From: an uncultured Clostridia bacterium
GTDB lineage: Bacteria > Bacillota > Clostridia > Oscillospirales > Ruminococcaceae
Reading direction: 5' to 3'
Assembly (NCBI GenBank): GCA_947631995.1
Contig: CANRNT010000011.1
Coordinates: 1 to 55,572, forward strand
DNA: 55,572 bases
Under the pieces are notes generated by a model, which saw nothing but the letters and a program-made list of their open reading frames with translations, was not told the origin of the DNA and ran no database searches. A program made the position numbers and the translations under genes. Within the stretch, counting starts at the first letter, position 1. The number at the start of each line of letters is the position of its first letter. This document shows positions 1 to 8,447 of the stretch, one piece after another.

Positions 1-219
1 AACCGTCTGCCGAAGATGATAGCGGCCTCGCTTATGCCCGTTGTGAGCAACGCTCTGATAGTCGGAATGGAGCTGAAAGTATTTGTACACCTGCCGTTCT
101 GGCTGTCGGCGGCGGAGGTAGCTATTGGCGAGGTTGTGTGCGTAACGCTGTTGGGAGTATTTCTTTTCACCGTTATGGAAAAGAACAGCTTTTTCAAAAA
201 GCTTATAATAAACGGCTGA
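1..219 (+). CDS. QueT-like membrane transporter, C-terminal part
   Basis: The reading frame is open from the first base, so the N-terminus lies outside the window; the visible part is 72 residues. It holds two hydrophobic segments. The pattern of a conserved Ser-Asn-Ala-Leu-Ile-Val helix, then a Leu-Pro-Phe-Trp turn, then a Gly-Glu-Val-Val helix resembles the end of QueT-type (ECF S-component) queuosine-precursor transporters. In that family the protein binds the substrate in the membrane and works with a shared ECF energising module. The family call is recognition by eye on a fragment. Another small integral membrane protein of the ECF or VUT type would also fit. A terminator follows directly. 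Confidence 0.45.
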   Translation, partial: NRLPKMIAASLMPVVSNALIVGMELKVFVHLPFWLSAAEVAIGEVVCVTLLGVFLFTVMEKNSFFKKLIING

Positions 220-235
220 CTTCACTTTAAAACAG

Positions 236-265
236 AGCGGTGGGAGGATATCCCGCCGCTTTTGA
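236..265 (+). terminator. Rho-independent terminator after the QueT-like gene
   Basis: A 10-bp stem (236-245 with 251-260, one G-T wobble) with a five-base loop is followed by a short T-run. It ends the transcript of the first gene and lies just before the next promoter. Confidence 0.7.
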
Positions 266-276
266 TATTTCGGCTC

Positions 277-305
277 TTGAAAAATTACGCGAACGGTGTT
301 ATAAT
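277..305 (+). promoter_or_regulatory. Sigma-A-type promoter for the lipoprotein gene
   Basis: TTGAAA at 277-282 and TATAAT at 300-305 are separated by 17 bases. The predicted start of transcription is about 15 bases before the GGGAGG ribosome site of the gene at 327. Confidence 0.75.
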
Positions 306-326
306 TTAATTACGGGAGGCGATAAT

Positions 327-1271
327 ATGAAAAAGTTATTGACCGTTGTTTTATCTGTTTTATTGACAGCTTCGCTAGTGTCGTGCGGAAATGCCGACAG
401 CAGCGACATATATCTGAATAATGACCTCACCTCAGTTACGGATACTACGACTGCGGAAAGCGATACCGATAGCTCCGAGCTGACCGAGACCGACACTTCA
501 AAGCTTGAAGAGCAAACGTCCGTTACCACAAAGCATACGGAGCACGTTTTTGTTGAGTGGAAAGAAGCCAAAAAGGCAGGCTGTACGACAGGCGGAACGC
601 AGGAGCGCAAATGTCTGATGTGCGGATATACCGAAATACAACAGACCCCTGCCCTTGGTCACAGCTTCGGAGAATGGCAGATAACCAAAGCGCCGACTTG
701 TGTTGAACAGGGTACTATGGAAAGAGTATGCACCGTATGCGGAGAACGAGAAGAGGGCGTCGCAGAGATCACGGGGCACAGCTTCGGCAGCTGGCAGACG
801 ACCAGAGAAGCAACTTACGAAAGCAGCGGCGAGCGCTACCACACTTGCGGAGTATGCGGATACACGGAAACGGAAACTATCCCGATAAAAGTGCTGACAG
901 ACGCTGACAAGCAGGCTATGGCGCGCGAGGTGGCACAGCAGATAGCCGATTCGATTGACGGCGCGACCGACCTCGAAAAAGTGACGAAAGCCGCCCAGAT
1001 AGTTTCGTGGTATTCAAGTCAATGCCAATACACTATGGAGGGCAGAGATTACGCGACCGCATACGGCGTTTTTATAAAGGGAGAATACTCCTGCGCAGGC
1101 TCCACACGTGCGCTCGGTCTGGTGCTTGAATGTATGGGTTATCAATGGACGCACGCAAACGAAAACCAGTACACACATCAATGGTGTATACTGACTATGG
1201 ACGGCCAGGTAGGCTATGCAGACGGTCAGGTGGGCTGGGCTGGATACGGCAAGCACCCGGTAGCGGAATAA
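327..1271 (+). CDS. Surface lipoprotein with Cys-pair repeats and a transglutaminase-like domain
   Basis: The protein has 314 residues. ATG 327 is chosen because GGGAGG lies 8 bases upstream and it opens a lysine-rich signal peptide with a lipobox ending Leu-Val-Ser-Cys, so the mature protein should be lipid-anchored outside the membrane. A Thr/Ser-rich linker follows. Then come three repeats of about 40 residues, each built round Cys-x2-Cys and a Gly-His-Ser-Phe-Gly-x-Trp motif, a pattern seen in clostridial surface proteins that may bind zinc. The last 110 residues carry Ser-Cys-Ala-Gly-Ser, a later His-Gln-Trp and Tyr-Ala-Asp-Gly, in the order of the Cys-His-Asp triad of transglutaminase-like cysteine peptidases. 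The enzyme's target is unknown, possibly cell wall or peptide. Confidence 0.7.
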   Translation: MKKLLTVVLSVLLTASLVSCGNADSSDIYLNNDLTSVTDTTTAESDTDSSELTETDTSKLEEQTSVTTKHTEHVFVEWKEAKKAGCTTGGTQERKCLMCGYTEIQQTPALGHSFGEWQITKAPTCVEQGTMERVCTVCGEREEGVAEITGHSFGSWQTTREATYESSGERYHTCGVCGYTETETIPIKVLTDADKQAMAREVAQQIADSIDGATDLEKVTKAAQIVSWYSSQCQYTMEGRDYATAYGVFIKGEYSCAGSTRALGLVLECMGYQWTHANENQYTHQWCILTMDGQVGYADGQVGWAGYGKHPVAE

Positions 1272-1292
1272 TGTTAACTTAGGAGAAAACAA

Positions 1293-1763
1293 ATGACATC
1301 TATACTTTTCGTTTGCCACGGCAACATATGCCGCTCGCCTATGGCTGAATTTGTCATGAAAGATATGGCAAGAAAATGCGGTATCGAGCATGAGATGTAT
1401 GTTGAGTCGGCGGCTACAAGCACCGAAGAGCTTGGAAACGACATTCATTACGGCACGAGGGCTAAGCTCACGGAGCAAGGGATACCGTTTTCACGGCGAC
1501 GCGCCCGACAGATATCCCCCGACGACTACGACAGATTTGACTGTATAATAGTAATGGACGGCAGCAATCTGCGCAACCTTCGCAGTATAATACCCTCCGA
1601 CCCCGACGGCAAGATACACAAGCTTCTCGATTTTACGCCGCGGCAAGGCGACGATATAGCCGACCCGTGGTACACGGGAGATTTTGACCTTACTTATAAT
1701 GACATTGCCGAGGGCTGCGCAGGCTTGCTTGATTTTTTGAGCAAAAGCAAAATAAGCTATTGA
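1293..1763 (+). CDS. Low-molecular-weight protein tyrosine phosphatase
   Basis: This 156-residue protein has the usual family length. The P-loop C-x5-R-S lies at residues 8-15 (Cys8 nucleophile, Arg14), and an Asp-Pro-Trp general-acid loop lies near residue 120. The family hydrolyses phosphotyrosine, or sometimes phosphoarginine as in YwlE, in the cytoplasm. The tyrosine-kinase or arginine-kinase partner is not in view. AGGAG lies 8 bases before the ATG. The gene probably shares a transcript with the lipoprotein gene 21 bases upstream. Its stop codon overlaps the -35 box of the tRNA-Arg promoter. Confidence 0.9.
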   Translation: MTSILFVCHGNICRSPMAEFVMKDMARKCGIEHEMYVESAATSTEELGNDIHYGTRAKLTEQGIPFSRRRARQISPDDYDRFDCIIVMDGSNLRNLRSIIPSDPDGKIHKLLDFTPRQGDDIADPWYTGDFDLTYNDIAEGCAGLLDFLSKSKISY

Positions 1764-1788
1764 CAATCTGAACGTTGTATGTTATAAT
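1760..1788 (+). promoter_or_regulatory. Consensus promoter for tRNA-Arg
   Basis: TTGACA (1760-1765), a 17-base spacer and TATAAT (1783-1788) form a perfect consensus promoter 36 bases before the tRNA. The -35 box overlaps the phosphatase stop codon. Confidence 0.9.
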
Positions 1789-1824
1789 TGTATGTTGTCG
1801 GGCGAGATCTTGTCCGACACTAAT

Positions 1825-1901
1825 GCGCCAGTAGCTCAGTTGGATAGAGTGTTTGGCTACGAACCAAAAGGTCGGGGGTTCGAATCCCTTCTGGCGCACC
1901 A
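1825..1901 (+). tRNA. tRNA-Arg (ACG)
   Basis: The cloverleaf is complete. The acceptor arms GCGCCAG (1825-1831) and CTGGCGC (1891-1897) pair fully. The anticodon loop is CTACGAA with anticodon ACG, read through inosine as CGU/CGC/CGA. The T-loop is TTCGAAT, and the CCA end is encoded (1899-1901). It has its own consensus promoter. Confidence 0.97.
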
Positions 1902-1964
1902 CTATCGTAACGCAGAATATCTTCAGATATACTGATGTAATACTGTTCAGCGAGGAGGAAAGAC

Positions 1965-2384
1965 ATGAAAAAAGAGGACTTCGATTATATTTGGTCCGAC
2001 AAGAAACGTACTTTGTTCGGGCTCCCGCTTTCATTCACCAGATATTTTCTCACAAAGGACAAATTCATAACGCGCACAGGCTTTCTGAGCGTTTCGGAGG
2101 ACGAGTGCGAGCTTTACAGGATAACCGATAAGCGTTTGAAGCTGCCGTTCATGCAAAGGCTGTTCAAGTGCGGAACGGTGTATCTGCACGTCAAGAACGA
2201 CGCTGACACTCCTATAAAGGAAGTCCACGCGATAAAAAATCCGCGTCAGTTCATGAAGCTCCTCGAGGACAATGTGAACAACGAGCGCGATAAGTACAGC
2301 ATAAGAGGCAGAGATATGGTCGGCGGAGGTCATTTGCACCCCGATATGGACGACGACCATCTCGATGACAACATCGGTTTCTGA
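1965..2384 (+). CDS. PH-like (YdbS/bPH2-type) protein
   Basis: This 139-residue soluble protein starts with ATG 9 bases after GAGGAGG. Residues 20-90 show alternating beta strands with Ile-Thr-x3-Gly-Phe-Leu-Ser-Val, Tyr-Arg-Ile-x-Asp-Lys-Arg and a late Ile-Lys-Asn-Pro helix start. That is the pattern of bacterial pleckstrin-homology-like domains (DUF304 class). The C-terminus is His/Asp-rich and looks disordered, with a possible metal-binding tail. Family members often sit in membrane-associated complexes, but no transmembrane segment is present here. The function is unknown. A bidirectional terminator separates it from lysC. Confidence 0.6.
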   Translation: MKKEDFDYIWSDKKRTLFGLPLSFTRYFLTKDKFITRTGFLSVSEDECELYRITDKRLKLPFMQRLFKCGTVYLHVKNDADTPIKEVHAIKNPRQFMKLLEDNVNNERDKYSIRGRDMVGGGHLHPDMDDDHLDDNIGF

Positions 2385-2411
2385 TACATAAGTATTAACA
2401 GAACAAAAACA

Positions 2412-2447
2412 CGGTCAATGAGCAAAACTCATTGACCGCTTTTGTTT
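2412..2447. terminator. Bidirectional terminator between the PH-like gene and lysC
   Basis: A perfect 11-bp stem (2412-2422 with 2428-2438) has a CAAAA loop. It is flanked by A-runs on the left and T-runs on the right, so it can serve both convergent genes. Confidence 0.9.
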
Positions 2448-2463
2448 ATAACTACGCCTGCTG

Positions 2464-3783
2464 TCAGTCAGCGTTGGTAACAAAGGTATCATAAATGCTT
2501 TGTGTTGCAGTTTCAAAGTCCTCCTCATGCACGCCGACTATTATATTCAGCTCGCTCGAGCCCTGGTCTATCATGTTTACGTTGACCCTTGCTTCTGCCA
2601 GAGCGGAGAATATCTTGCCTGCCGTACCGCGGGTCGACTTCATTCCCCTGCCCACTATGGCAATAAGCGCAAGACCCGTTTCAATAACTATGCTGTCGGG
2701 CTTGCAGTTGCGGTGTATGCCAGCCAGAACTTCCTGCTCAGCCGCGCCGAACTCCTCCTGATGAACGATGACCGTCATTGTATCTATACCCGAGGGCATA
2801 TGCTCAAAGCTGATACCGTTTTTCTCGAAAACTTCCAGAACGCGCCTGCCGAAGCCGAGCTCCGAGTTCATCATATCTTTTTCAATGCTGATAGATGTAA
2901 AGCCCTTTTTACCTGCTATGCCCGTAATGGTGTAGTTTGACTTCTGCGAGGTGCTTTCAACTATCATAGTGCCCTGATCCTCGGGTGCGTTGGTGTTCTT
3001 TATATTTATGGGTATGCCTGCCTTGCGCACAGGGAAAATAGCGTCCTCGTGCAAAACGCCTGCGCCCATATACGAAAGCTCCCGAAGCTCTTTGTATGTG
3101 ATAACTTTGATAGTTTCGGGGTCTTCAACTATCCTCGGGTCTGCTATCATAAAGCCTGAAACGTCCGTCCAGTTTTCGTACAGATCGGCATTGCATGAAG
3201 CCGCAACTATCGAGCCAGTAACGTCAGAGCCGCCGCGCGAAAATGTTTTTATAGTATCGTTGGGCATTGAGCCGTAAAAGCCGGGAATTACAGCTCTTTC
3301 GGTATTTTCGAGACGTTCGCCGAGAGCCTTGTAGGTTCTCTTGCCGTCAAATCTTCCGTAGTCGTCAAAGAAAATAGTGTCGGCAGGGTCGATAAAATCA
3401 TAGCCGAGGTAGTTTGCAAGCACAAGACCGTTGAGGTACTCGCCGCGCGAGGCAGCATAGTCTCTGCCTGCCTTGCCTATAAAGCAGGAGCGTATTATAT
3501 CAAACTCCTTGTCGAGCGAGAGGTCGAGCGAAAGACCCTCTATTATCTCAACATAACGCTGTTTTATCGCCGCGAACTGCTCGTCAAACGGCTTGCCCTT
3601 AGCCGCCAAGTCATAGCAGGCGTACAGCATATCTGTAACTTTTGTATCTTCCTTGCTCCTCTTGCCCGGTGCAGAGGGCACAACATATCTTCTTGAATCG
3701 TCGGCGTGGATTATATCCGCTACCTTTTTGAACTGCTTCGCGCTGGCAAGCGAGCTGCCGCCGAATTTAACTACCTTTACCAT
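2464..3783 (-). CDS. lysC: Aspartate kinase
   Basis: The enzyme (439 residues) phosphorylates L-aspartate, the first step to lysine, threonine, methionine and diaminopimelate. The N-terminus Val-Lys-Phe-Gly-Gly-Ser-Ser is the phosphate-binding signature. Ser-Arg-Gly-Gly-Ser-Asp near residue 185 belongs to the nucleotide-binding region. Two ACT regulatory domains occupy about residues 290-439 and would sense end products. This length and layout match monofunctional clostridial aspartokinases. It is a single-gene unit with a promoter at 3845-3874. No lysine riboswitch is visible in the short leader. Confidence 0.95.
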   Translation of the reverse strand: MVKVVKFGGSSLASAKQFKKVADIIHADDSRRYVVPSAPGKRSKEDTKVTDMLYACYDLAAKGKPFDEQFAAIKQRYVEIIEGLSLDLSLDKEFDIIRSCFIGKAGRDYAASRGEYLNGLVLANYLGYDFIDPADTIFFDDYGRFDGKRTYKALGERLENTERAVIPGFYGSMPNDTIKTFSRGGSDVTGSIVAASCNADLYENWTDVSGFMIADPRIVEDPETIKVITYKELRELSYMGAGVLHEDAIFPVRKAGIPINIKNTNAPEDQGTMIVESTSQKSNYTITGIAGKKGFTSISIEKDMMNSELGFGRRVLEVFEKNGISFEHMPSGIDTMTVIVHQEEFGAAEQEVLAGIHRNCKPDSIVIETGLALIAIVGRGMKSTRGTAGKIFSALAEARVNVNMIDQGSSELNIIVGVHEEDFETATQSIYDTFVTNAD

Positions 3784-3844
3784 ACCATACTCCGTTTCTG
3801 CCGCAAATCGGCATATATATTATTATAATATTTTCACAATAACA

Positions 3845-3874
3845 ATTATACATTACTTTCCGCCGCGCCGTCAA
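3845..3874 (-). promoter_or_regulatory. Probable lysC promoter
   Basis: On the minus strand, TTGACG (3869-3874) and TATAAT (3845-3850) are spaced by 18 bases, giving a leader of about 55 bases before the lysC start. Confidence 0.7.
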
Positions 3875-3999
3875 TGGTGAAAAATCATAAAAATTATGTT
3901 TATTTGAATGTCCTTTTGTGGAATACGCTTGTATGCGCAGGACAAACAGAATTATATGTGTGCGCAGGCAGGCGATGAGAATAATTTTATGTGAAAGTA

Positions 4000-4028
4000 T
4001 TGACATTTAAAAGTAAAAAATTTATAAT
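4000..4028 (+). promoter_or_regulatory. Perfect consensus promoter
   Basis: TTGACA (4000-4005), a 17-base spacer and TATAAT (4023-4028) stand 42 bases before the start of the leucine-rich surface protein gene. Confidence 0.9.
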
Positions 4029-4070
4029 TAGGTTATGGCTTTTTAACTAAACGAAAGGGTGGAAATTTAT

Positions 4071-4895
4071 ATGAAGTTTAAAAAACTTGCGGCGGCTGTG
4101 TGCGCTGCGGCTCTGTCGCTGACTGTTATGTCCGTTACCGCGTTTGCGGCGGAGGGCGATGTGGATATCAATGAAACTAATTTCCCTGATGAAAATTTCA
4201 GGGCGTATGTATCTGAAAACTGCGATACCAGCAAGGACGGCAAGCTTTCCGCTGATGAAATTGCAGCGGTAACGAGGATAGATTGTCCGAACAAAGGCAT
4301 AGCCGATCTTACAGGAATAGAAACGTTTACTGCGCTTGTATCTCTTAATTGCGAGGAAAATGCTCTCACAGAGCTTGACATAAGCAAGAATACCGAGCTT
4401 AGCTATATACGGTGCTATGGCAATCAAATCAAAGAGCTTGATATAACTAACGATCCGGTTCTTGTTTCTTATTACGCACAGGACGAATACAGCGGCGTCA
4501 TTAACGGTATTACGATAAAGCAGTATGGTCTGAACGAATACGATAATGATCGGTTATGCAACATGGTAATAGACGCTCATACAACGATAATAAGCAATTC
4601 GGCGCAGGAAGAAAACAAACCTGACACAGAAAAGGTCGACGAACAAGATTTTGAGGAGCCTGCAATGACGCCATCGGCTGAAGTAGCTGTTCCGGAAACA
4701 CCGGCGGTTGAAGAAGAGGCTATTTCCGAATCACCGGAGTTAGCACAAGTACAGGCTGCGGATACAAAGAAAGATGACGATGATGACGACGATAAAAGCT
4801 CGGCAGGAGCAGTTGCAGGCATAGCTATTGCAGGCGTTGCGGTAGTGGGATTGTCGGTCGCAGGCGTTGCTTTGGCAAAGAAGAATAAAAAGTAA
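4071..4895 (+). CDS. Exported, membrane-anchored leucine-rich-repeat protein with EF-hand-like loop
   Basis: The 274-residue product starts with a clear Sec signal peptide ending Ala-Phe-Ala-Ala. ATG 4071 is favoured over the in-frame ATG four codons upstream by the AAGGGTGG ribosome site. Residues about 45-60 contain Asp-x-Ser-x-Asp-Gly-x-Leu-x-x-Asp-Glu, a dockerin/EF-hand-like calcium loop. This is followed by leucine-rich repeats with Leu-x2-Leu-x-Cys and Leu-Asp-Ile-Ser-x-Asn units. A Glu/Pro/Ala-rich stalk and a run of Asp residues precede a C-terminal hydrophobic helix and a Lys-rich tail. There is no LPxTG motif. It is probably an adhesin or binding protein exposed at the cell surface. 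The ligand is unknown. Confidence 0.7.
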   Translation: MKFKKLAAAVCAAALSLTVMSVTAFAAEGDVDINETNFPDENFRAYVSENCDTSKDGKLSADEIAAVTRIDCPNKGIADLTGIETFTALVSLNCEENALTELDISKNTELSYIRCYGNQIKELDITNDPVLVSYYAQDEYSGVINGITIKQYGLNEYDNDRLCNMVIDAHTTIISNSAQEENKPDTEKVDEQDFEEPAMTPSAEVAVPETPAVEEEAISESPELAQVQAADTKKDDDDDDDKSSAGAVAGIAIAGVAVVGLSVAGVALAKKNKK

Positions 4896-4911
4896 ATTTT
4901 GGTGTACATAC

Positions 4912-4946
4912 TCTCCCCTGTTCTGTCGGAGCGGGGGAGATTTTCT
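4912..4946 (+). terminator. Terminator of the leucine-rich protein gene
   Basis: The stem pairs 4912-4918 (TCTCCCC) with 4934-4940 (GGGGAGA) and is followed by TTTTCT. Confidence 0.75.
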
Positions 4947-4949
4947 ATT

Positions 4950-5140
4950 AGAGGCAAGAAATTAAGAGGCAAGAGGCAAGAAGTGTGGGCTTTGAAAAGT
5001 TTGCGCTAAACTATAAAAAGCAATTTCTTGCTTCTTGCCCCTATCTAAACAGCAGAAATAACGGCTCCACACAAAATGTACAAAACCATTTCTAACCTCT
5101 AACATCTAACTTCTAACCTCTAATAGGGCAAGAAGTGTGC
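4950..5140. repeat. Heptamer-repeat hairpin element
   Basis: Degenerate heptamers related to GGCAAGA and AGTTAGA are strung together (GGCAAGAGGCAAGAAG near 4968). Their reverse complements recur near 5023-5038 and 5090-5125. The arms face each other across a spacer containing a TTTGAAAAG...CTATAAAAAGC core. Related spacers occur at 8541-8580, 8700-8735 and 8762-8801. No gene is present here. Arms of this kind would form a long hairpin in RNA or single-stranded DNA. Confidence 0.7.
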
Positions 5141-5600
5141 CCAACAACTACGGCTAACAACTTATTTTCCACACCCCGCTCCCTCTAACCACGCACACTC
5201 CTACACGTTTCTGGAAGAATATTCTGCTAGCCATCTCTTGGAGGGTGGTATGTCGGTTGGGATTAGAAACAAGATAACCAGAGGCCAGAGGCAAGAAGTC
5301 GGGTCTTTTCACTTTGAGCGGCGTTCTCTGAGAGAACGCGGAAAGAAAGCGTTGTGCTACAACAAGGAGAGGCTCTCTCTTGCAGAGCCTCTCCTCTTAG
5401 AAAACAGTCCACCGGACTGTTTTCTAATTCACCTCTTGCAGAGCGCACGCTGTGTCTTTGTGGGGCGCCGCCCGGCGGTCGCTTGCGAACGCGGCGGCTG
5501 TTCGCAGACGCTACACCCCCTGTGACCCTTGGCAGTTGCGAAGCAACTGTAAAAAAGAGGTCGATCGAAAACTTTCAGTTTCTTGACAAGAATTTAAACC
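5141..5600. other. Gene-less region with clustered stem-loops
   Basis: I see no convincing gene. Open frames here lack ribosome sites and are built from repeat sequence. There are several strong inverted repeats: GCGTTCTCTGAGAGAACGC near 5321-5339, GGAGAGGCTCT with AGAGCCTCTCC near 5366-5394, GAAAACAGTCC with GGACTGTTTTC near 5399-5424, and CAGTTGC with GCAACTG near 5531-5549. Another GGCAAGA heptamer stretch lies near 5281-5300. A structured non-coding RNA is possible but unproven. Confidence 0.5.
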
Positions 5601-5610
5601 TTTGATAAAA

Positions 5611-5644
5611 AAACGCACTTCGTATTTTTTCACGAAGTGCGTTT
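5611..5644 (-). terminator. valS terminator
   Basis: A perfect 12-bp stem (5611-5622 with 5633-5644) lies directly after the valS stop codon. A-rich sequence on the plus strand gives a T-run on the minus transcript. Confidence 0.9.
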
Positions 5645-5648
5645 ATTT

Positions 5649-8270
5649 TTACTTTTTAAGCGCGGCAAGCGACTGCTCTATCTTTTCAAGCTTTTCCTGC
5701 GCTTTTGTCAGCTTCGCCTTTTGCTCCTCGACGAGCTTTTCGGGCGCTTTGGCGAGGAAGCCCTCGTTTGACAGCTTCTTTGACAAAAACTCTATATCTT
5801 TAAGCGCCGCCTGCTTTTCTTTATCAAGCCTTGCGGTCTCTTTCTCAACGTCGACTATATCTGCAAGCGGTATGAATATTCTTGCATTCGCTGTTACAGC
5901 GGTTATGCTGTCGGGAATATCATACTTTTCGGCTATCTCTACATCGGACGCGAACGCGAGCCTTTCAAAATACATTCTGCCGTTTTCAAAAGTTTCGCTG
6001 TTCTTCGTTTCGATATACAGAGCCGACTTTACGGAGTTTGGCACGTTCATTTCGCTGCGGATATTTCTCACGCTCTTTATCGCGGCGATTATCATCTCAA
6101 ACTCGTTTTCCTCGCTTACAAAGCTATACTCGCTGTGATAAACGGGGTAATCGGAGAGCATTATCGCGCTGCCGTCGTCAACGAGCGTTTGCCATATCTC
6201 CTCGGTTATGAACGGCATAAACGGGTGCAAGAGTTTAAGCATACCTTTCATTACCCACACGAGCACGTTCTGTGCGGTAGAAGCGCTTTCTCCGCCTGCG
6301 GTAATTCTGGGCTTTGTAAGCTCAATATACCAGTCGCAGTATACGTCCCAGATAAAGTCGTATATCTTGGCGCAGGCAACGCCCAGTTCATAGCTTTCAA
6401 GGTTTTCGTTGACCTCTTTAGCAAGGGTATTGAACTTTGAAACTACCCACTTATCCTCGGTCGAAAGCTCGTCGCAGAGCTTATCGCACTTAAAGCCGTC
6501 GGGCAGGTTCATCATGATATAGCGCGAGGCGTTCCACAGCTTATTAGCAAAGTTTCTCGCCGCTTTTACCTTATCTTCGGTAAAGCGCATATCGTTGCCG
6601 GGGGCGTTGCCCATAGCGAGCATAAACCTCAGCGCGTCTGCGCCATACTGGTCTATAATTTCCAGCGGGTCAATGCCGTTGCCGAGAGATTTTGACATCT
6701 TTCTGCCCTGTGCGTCGCGCACAAGACCGTGTATAAGAACGGTATCGAACGGCGGTTTGCCTGTATTTTCAAGCGCGCTGAACATCATTCTTATTACCCA
6801 GAAGAATATTATATCGTATCCCGTAACAAGCGTATTCGTGGGATAGAAATACTCAAAGTCCTCGGTCTTTTCGGGCCAGCCGAGCGTTGAGAACGGCCAC
6901 AGCGCCGACGAGAACCATGTATCGAGGGTATCGGGGTCTTGACGCATGGGCTTGCCGCATTTGGGGCACACCGCGCTGTTTTCTTTGGTAACGACCATTT
7001 CGCCGCAGTCGTCGCAGTAAAATGCGGGTATCTGATGTCCCCACCATATCTGGCGCGATATGCACCAGTCTTTTATATTTTCAAGCCAATGGAAATATAT
7101 CTTGTCAAATCTTTCGGGAACAAATTTTGTATCGCCGTTCTTTACTGCTTCTATTGCAGGCTGAGCAAGCGGCTTCATCTTTACGAACCATTGTGTTGAA
7201 ACTCTAGGCTCAACGGTGGTGGAACAGCGGTAGCAAGTGCCTACGTTATGCTCGTGAGCCTCTGTACGCACCAGAAAACCGCCATTTTCAAGGTCTTCGA
7301 CTATCTTCTTGCGAGCATCATATCTGTCCATGCCTGCATAGTCGGGGTAGTCGTCGGTTATCTTAGCGTCCTCTGTAAGGACGTTTATAACGGGCAAGTT
7401 GTGCCGCAGACCCACTTCAAAGTCGTTGGGGTCGTGGGCAGGGGTTATCTTAACAACGCCCGTGCCGAACTCCATATCAACATAGCTGTCGGCAACTATG
7501 GGTATCTCTCTGCCAACAAGCGGCAGGATAAGCGTTTTGCCCACAAGGTCTTTGTATCTGTCGTCGTCGGGGTTTACTGCGACTGCGGTATCGCCCAGAA
7601 GCGTTTCGGGTCGCGTGGTAGCAAGCTCTATATATCCGCTGCCGTCTTTGAGCGGGTAGCGCAGGTGCCAGAAATGTCCTGCCTGGTCTTCATAAGTTAC
7701 CTCGGCATCGGAAAGCGAAGTTTTACACTTGGGGCACCAGTTTATTATTCTCTCGCCCCTGTATATAAGACCTTTTTCGTAATACTTTACGAATACTTCT
7801 TTGACCGCCTGCGAGCAGCCCTCGTCCATGGTGAAGCGTTCTCTGTCCCAGTCGCAGGAGGAGCCCAGCTTTTTGAGCTGCTCTACTATCCTGCCGCCGT
7901 ACTGCTTTTTCCATGCCCATGCTCTTTCCATGAACTTCTCTCTGCCTATGCCCTCTTTGGTGAGACCCTCTTTGCGCATAGCTTCAACTATTTTCGCTTC
8001 GGTAGCTATCGCGGCGTGGTCGGTGCCCGGCAGCCACAGCGCGCTGTAACCGCTCATTCTCTTGAAACGTATCAGTATGTCCTGCAAGGTCTCGTCAAGC
8101 GCGTGACCCATATGGAGCTGACCCGTTATATTTGGCGGCGGAATTACTATTGTGTACGTTTTTTTGTCCTTATCTACCTCTGCGTGGAACATCTTTCCGT
8201 CCGTCCAGTATTTATATATCCTGTCCTCGAACTGCGCGGGTTCGTAGGTCTTTGGCAATTCTTTTTTCAT
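5649..8270 (-). CDS. valS: Valyl-tRNA synthetase
   Basis: The protein (873 residues, normal length) attaches valine to tRNA-Val. The class I HIGH motif appears as His-Met-Gly-His near residue 55 after Pro-Pro-Pro-Asn-Ile-Thr-Gly. The KMSKS motif, within Gly-Arg-Lys-Met-Ser-Lys-Ser-Leu-Gly-Asn, lies near residue 525. A zinc-ribbon-like four-Cys segment (Cys-Asp-Asp-Cys ... Cys-Pro-Lys-Cys) sits between them. The editing domain precedes it, and the anticodon-binding domain and the C-terminal coiled coil typical of ValRS complete the enzyme. It is monocistronic. The leader contains a stem-loop but no recognisable T-box. Confidence 0.98.
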   Translation of the reverse strand: MKKELPKTYEPAQFEDRIYKYWTDGKMFHAEVDKDKKTYTIVIPPPNITGQLHMGHALDETLQDILIRFKRMSGYSALWLPGTDHAAIATEAKIVEAMRKEGLTKEGIGREKFMERAWAWKKQYGGRIVEQLKKLGSSCDWDRERFTMDEGCSQAVKEVFVKYYEKGLIYRGERIINWCPKCKTSLSDAEVTYEDQAGHFWHLRYPLKDGSGYIELATTRPETLLGDTAVAVNPDDDRYKDLVGKTLILPLVGREIPIVADSYVDMEFGTGVVKITPAHDPNDFEVGLRHNLPVINVLTEDAKITDDYPDYAGMDRYDARKKIVEDLENGGFLVRTEAHEHNVGTCYRCSTTVEPRVSTQWFVKMKPLAQPAIEAVKNGDTKFVPERFDKIYFHWLENIKDWCISRQIWWGHQIPAFYCDDCGEMVVTKENSAVCPKCGKPMRQDPDTLDTWFSSALWPFSTLGWPEKTEDFEYFYPTNTLVTGYDIIFFWVIRMMFSALENTGKPPFDTVLIHGLVRDAQGRKMSKSLGNGIDPLEIIDQYGADALRFMLAMGNAPGNDMRFTEDKVKAARNFANKLWNASRYIMMNLPDGFKCDKLCDELSTEDKWVVSKFNTLAKEVNENLESYELGVACAKIYDFIWDVYCDWYIELTKPRITAGGESASTAQNVLVWVMKGMLKLLHPFMPFITEEIWQTLVDDGSAIMLSDYPVYHSEYSFVSEENEFEMIIAAIKSVRNIRSEMNVPNSVKSALYIETKNSETFENGRMYFERLAFASDVEIAEKYDIPDSITAVTANARIFIPLADIVDVEKETARLDKEKQAALKDIEFLSKKLSNEGFLAKAPEKLVEEQKAKLTKAQEKLEKIEQSLAALKK

Positions 8271-8320
8271 TTTTAATACCTCTTTTTATACTTGATTTTA
8301 ACACGAATATCAGTCACGCC

Positions 8321-8348
8321 GTCAGACTCGCACGCCCGAGCCTACTGA
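8321..8348 (-). promoter_or_regulatory. Stem-loop in the valS leader
   Basis: GTCAG...CTGAC arms enclose a second GCTCG/CGAG stem in the roughly 140-base leader of valS. I did not find the T-box GGTGGNACCGCG sequence, although a short GTACCGC string is present. The function is unknown. Confidence 0.35.
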
Positions 8349-8418
8349 CGAGTAAAAGCGGTACTTAAAATTGCTGTACGTCATGAACTCTCCCTCTTTT
8401 AAAAAAACTCTACCTTAC

Positions 8419-8447
8419 ATTATGACACATTTTTCCCAAAAAGTCAA
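8419..8447 (-). promoter_or_regulatory. Probable valS promoter
   Basis: On the minus strand, TTGACT (8442-8447) and CATAAT (8419-8424) are separated by 17 bases. Confidence 0.65.

Noticed and set aside
3784-3900. Lysine riboswitch before lysC
   Set aside because: The leader implied by the promoter at 3845-3874 is only about 55 bases, too short, and no five-helix structure is visible.
5238-5605. Overlapping open frames of 83-95 codons on the plus strand
   Set aside because: They run through inverted repeats and heptamer DNA, lack ribosome sites and domains, and look like chance frames.
7248-8276. Long open frame of 342 codons opposite valS
   Set aside because: It is a shadow of the valS coding strand with no ribosome site and improbable composition.
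8271-8420. T-box riboswitch before valS
   Set aside because: The conserved GGTGGNACCGCG sequence and an antiterminator-terminator pair are missing; only a short GTACCGC string and one stem-loop are seen.
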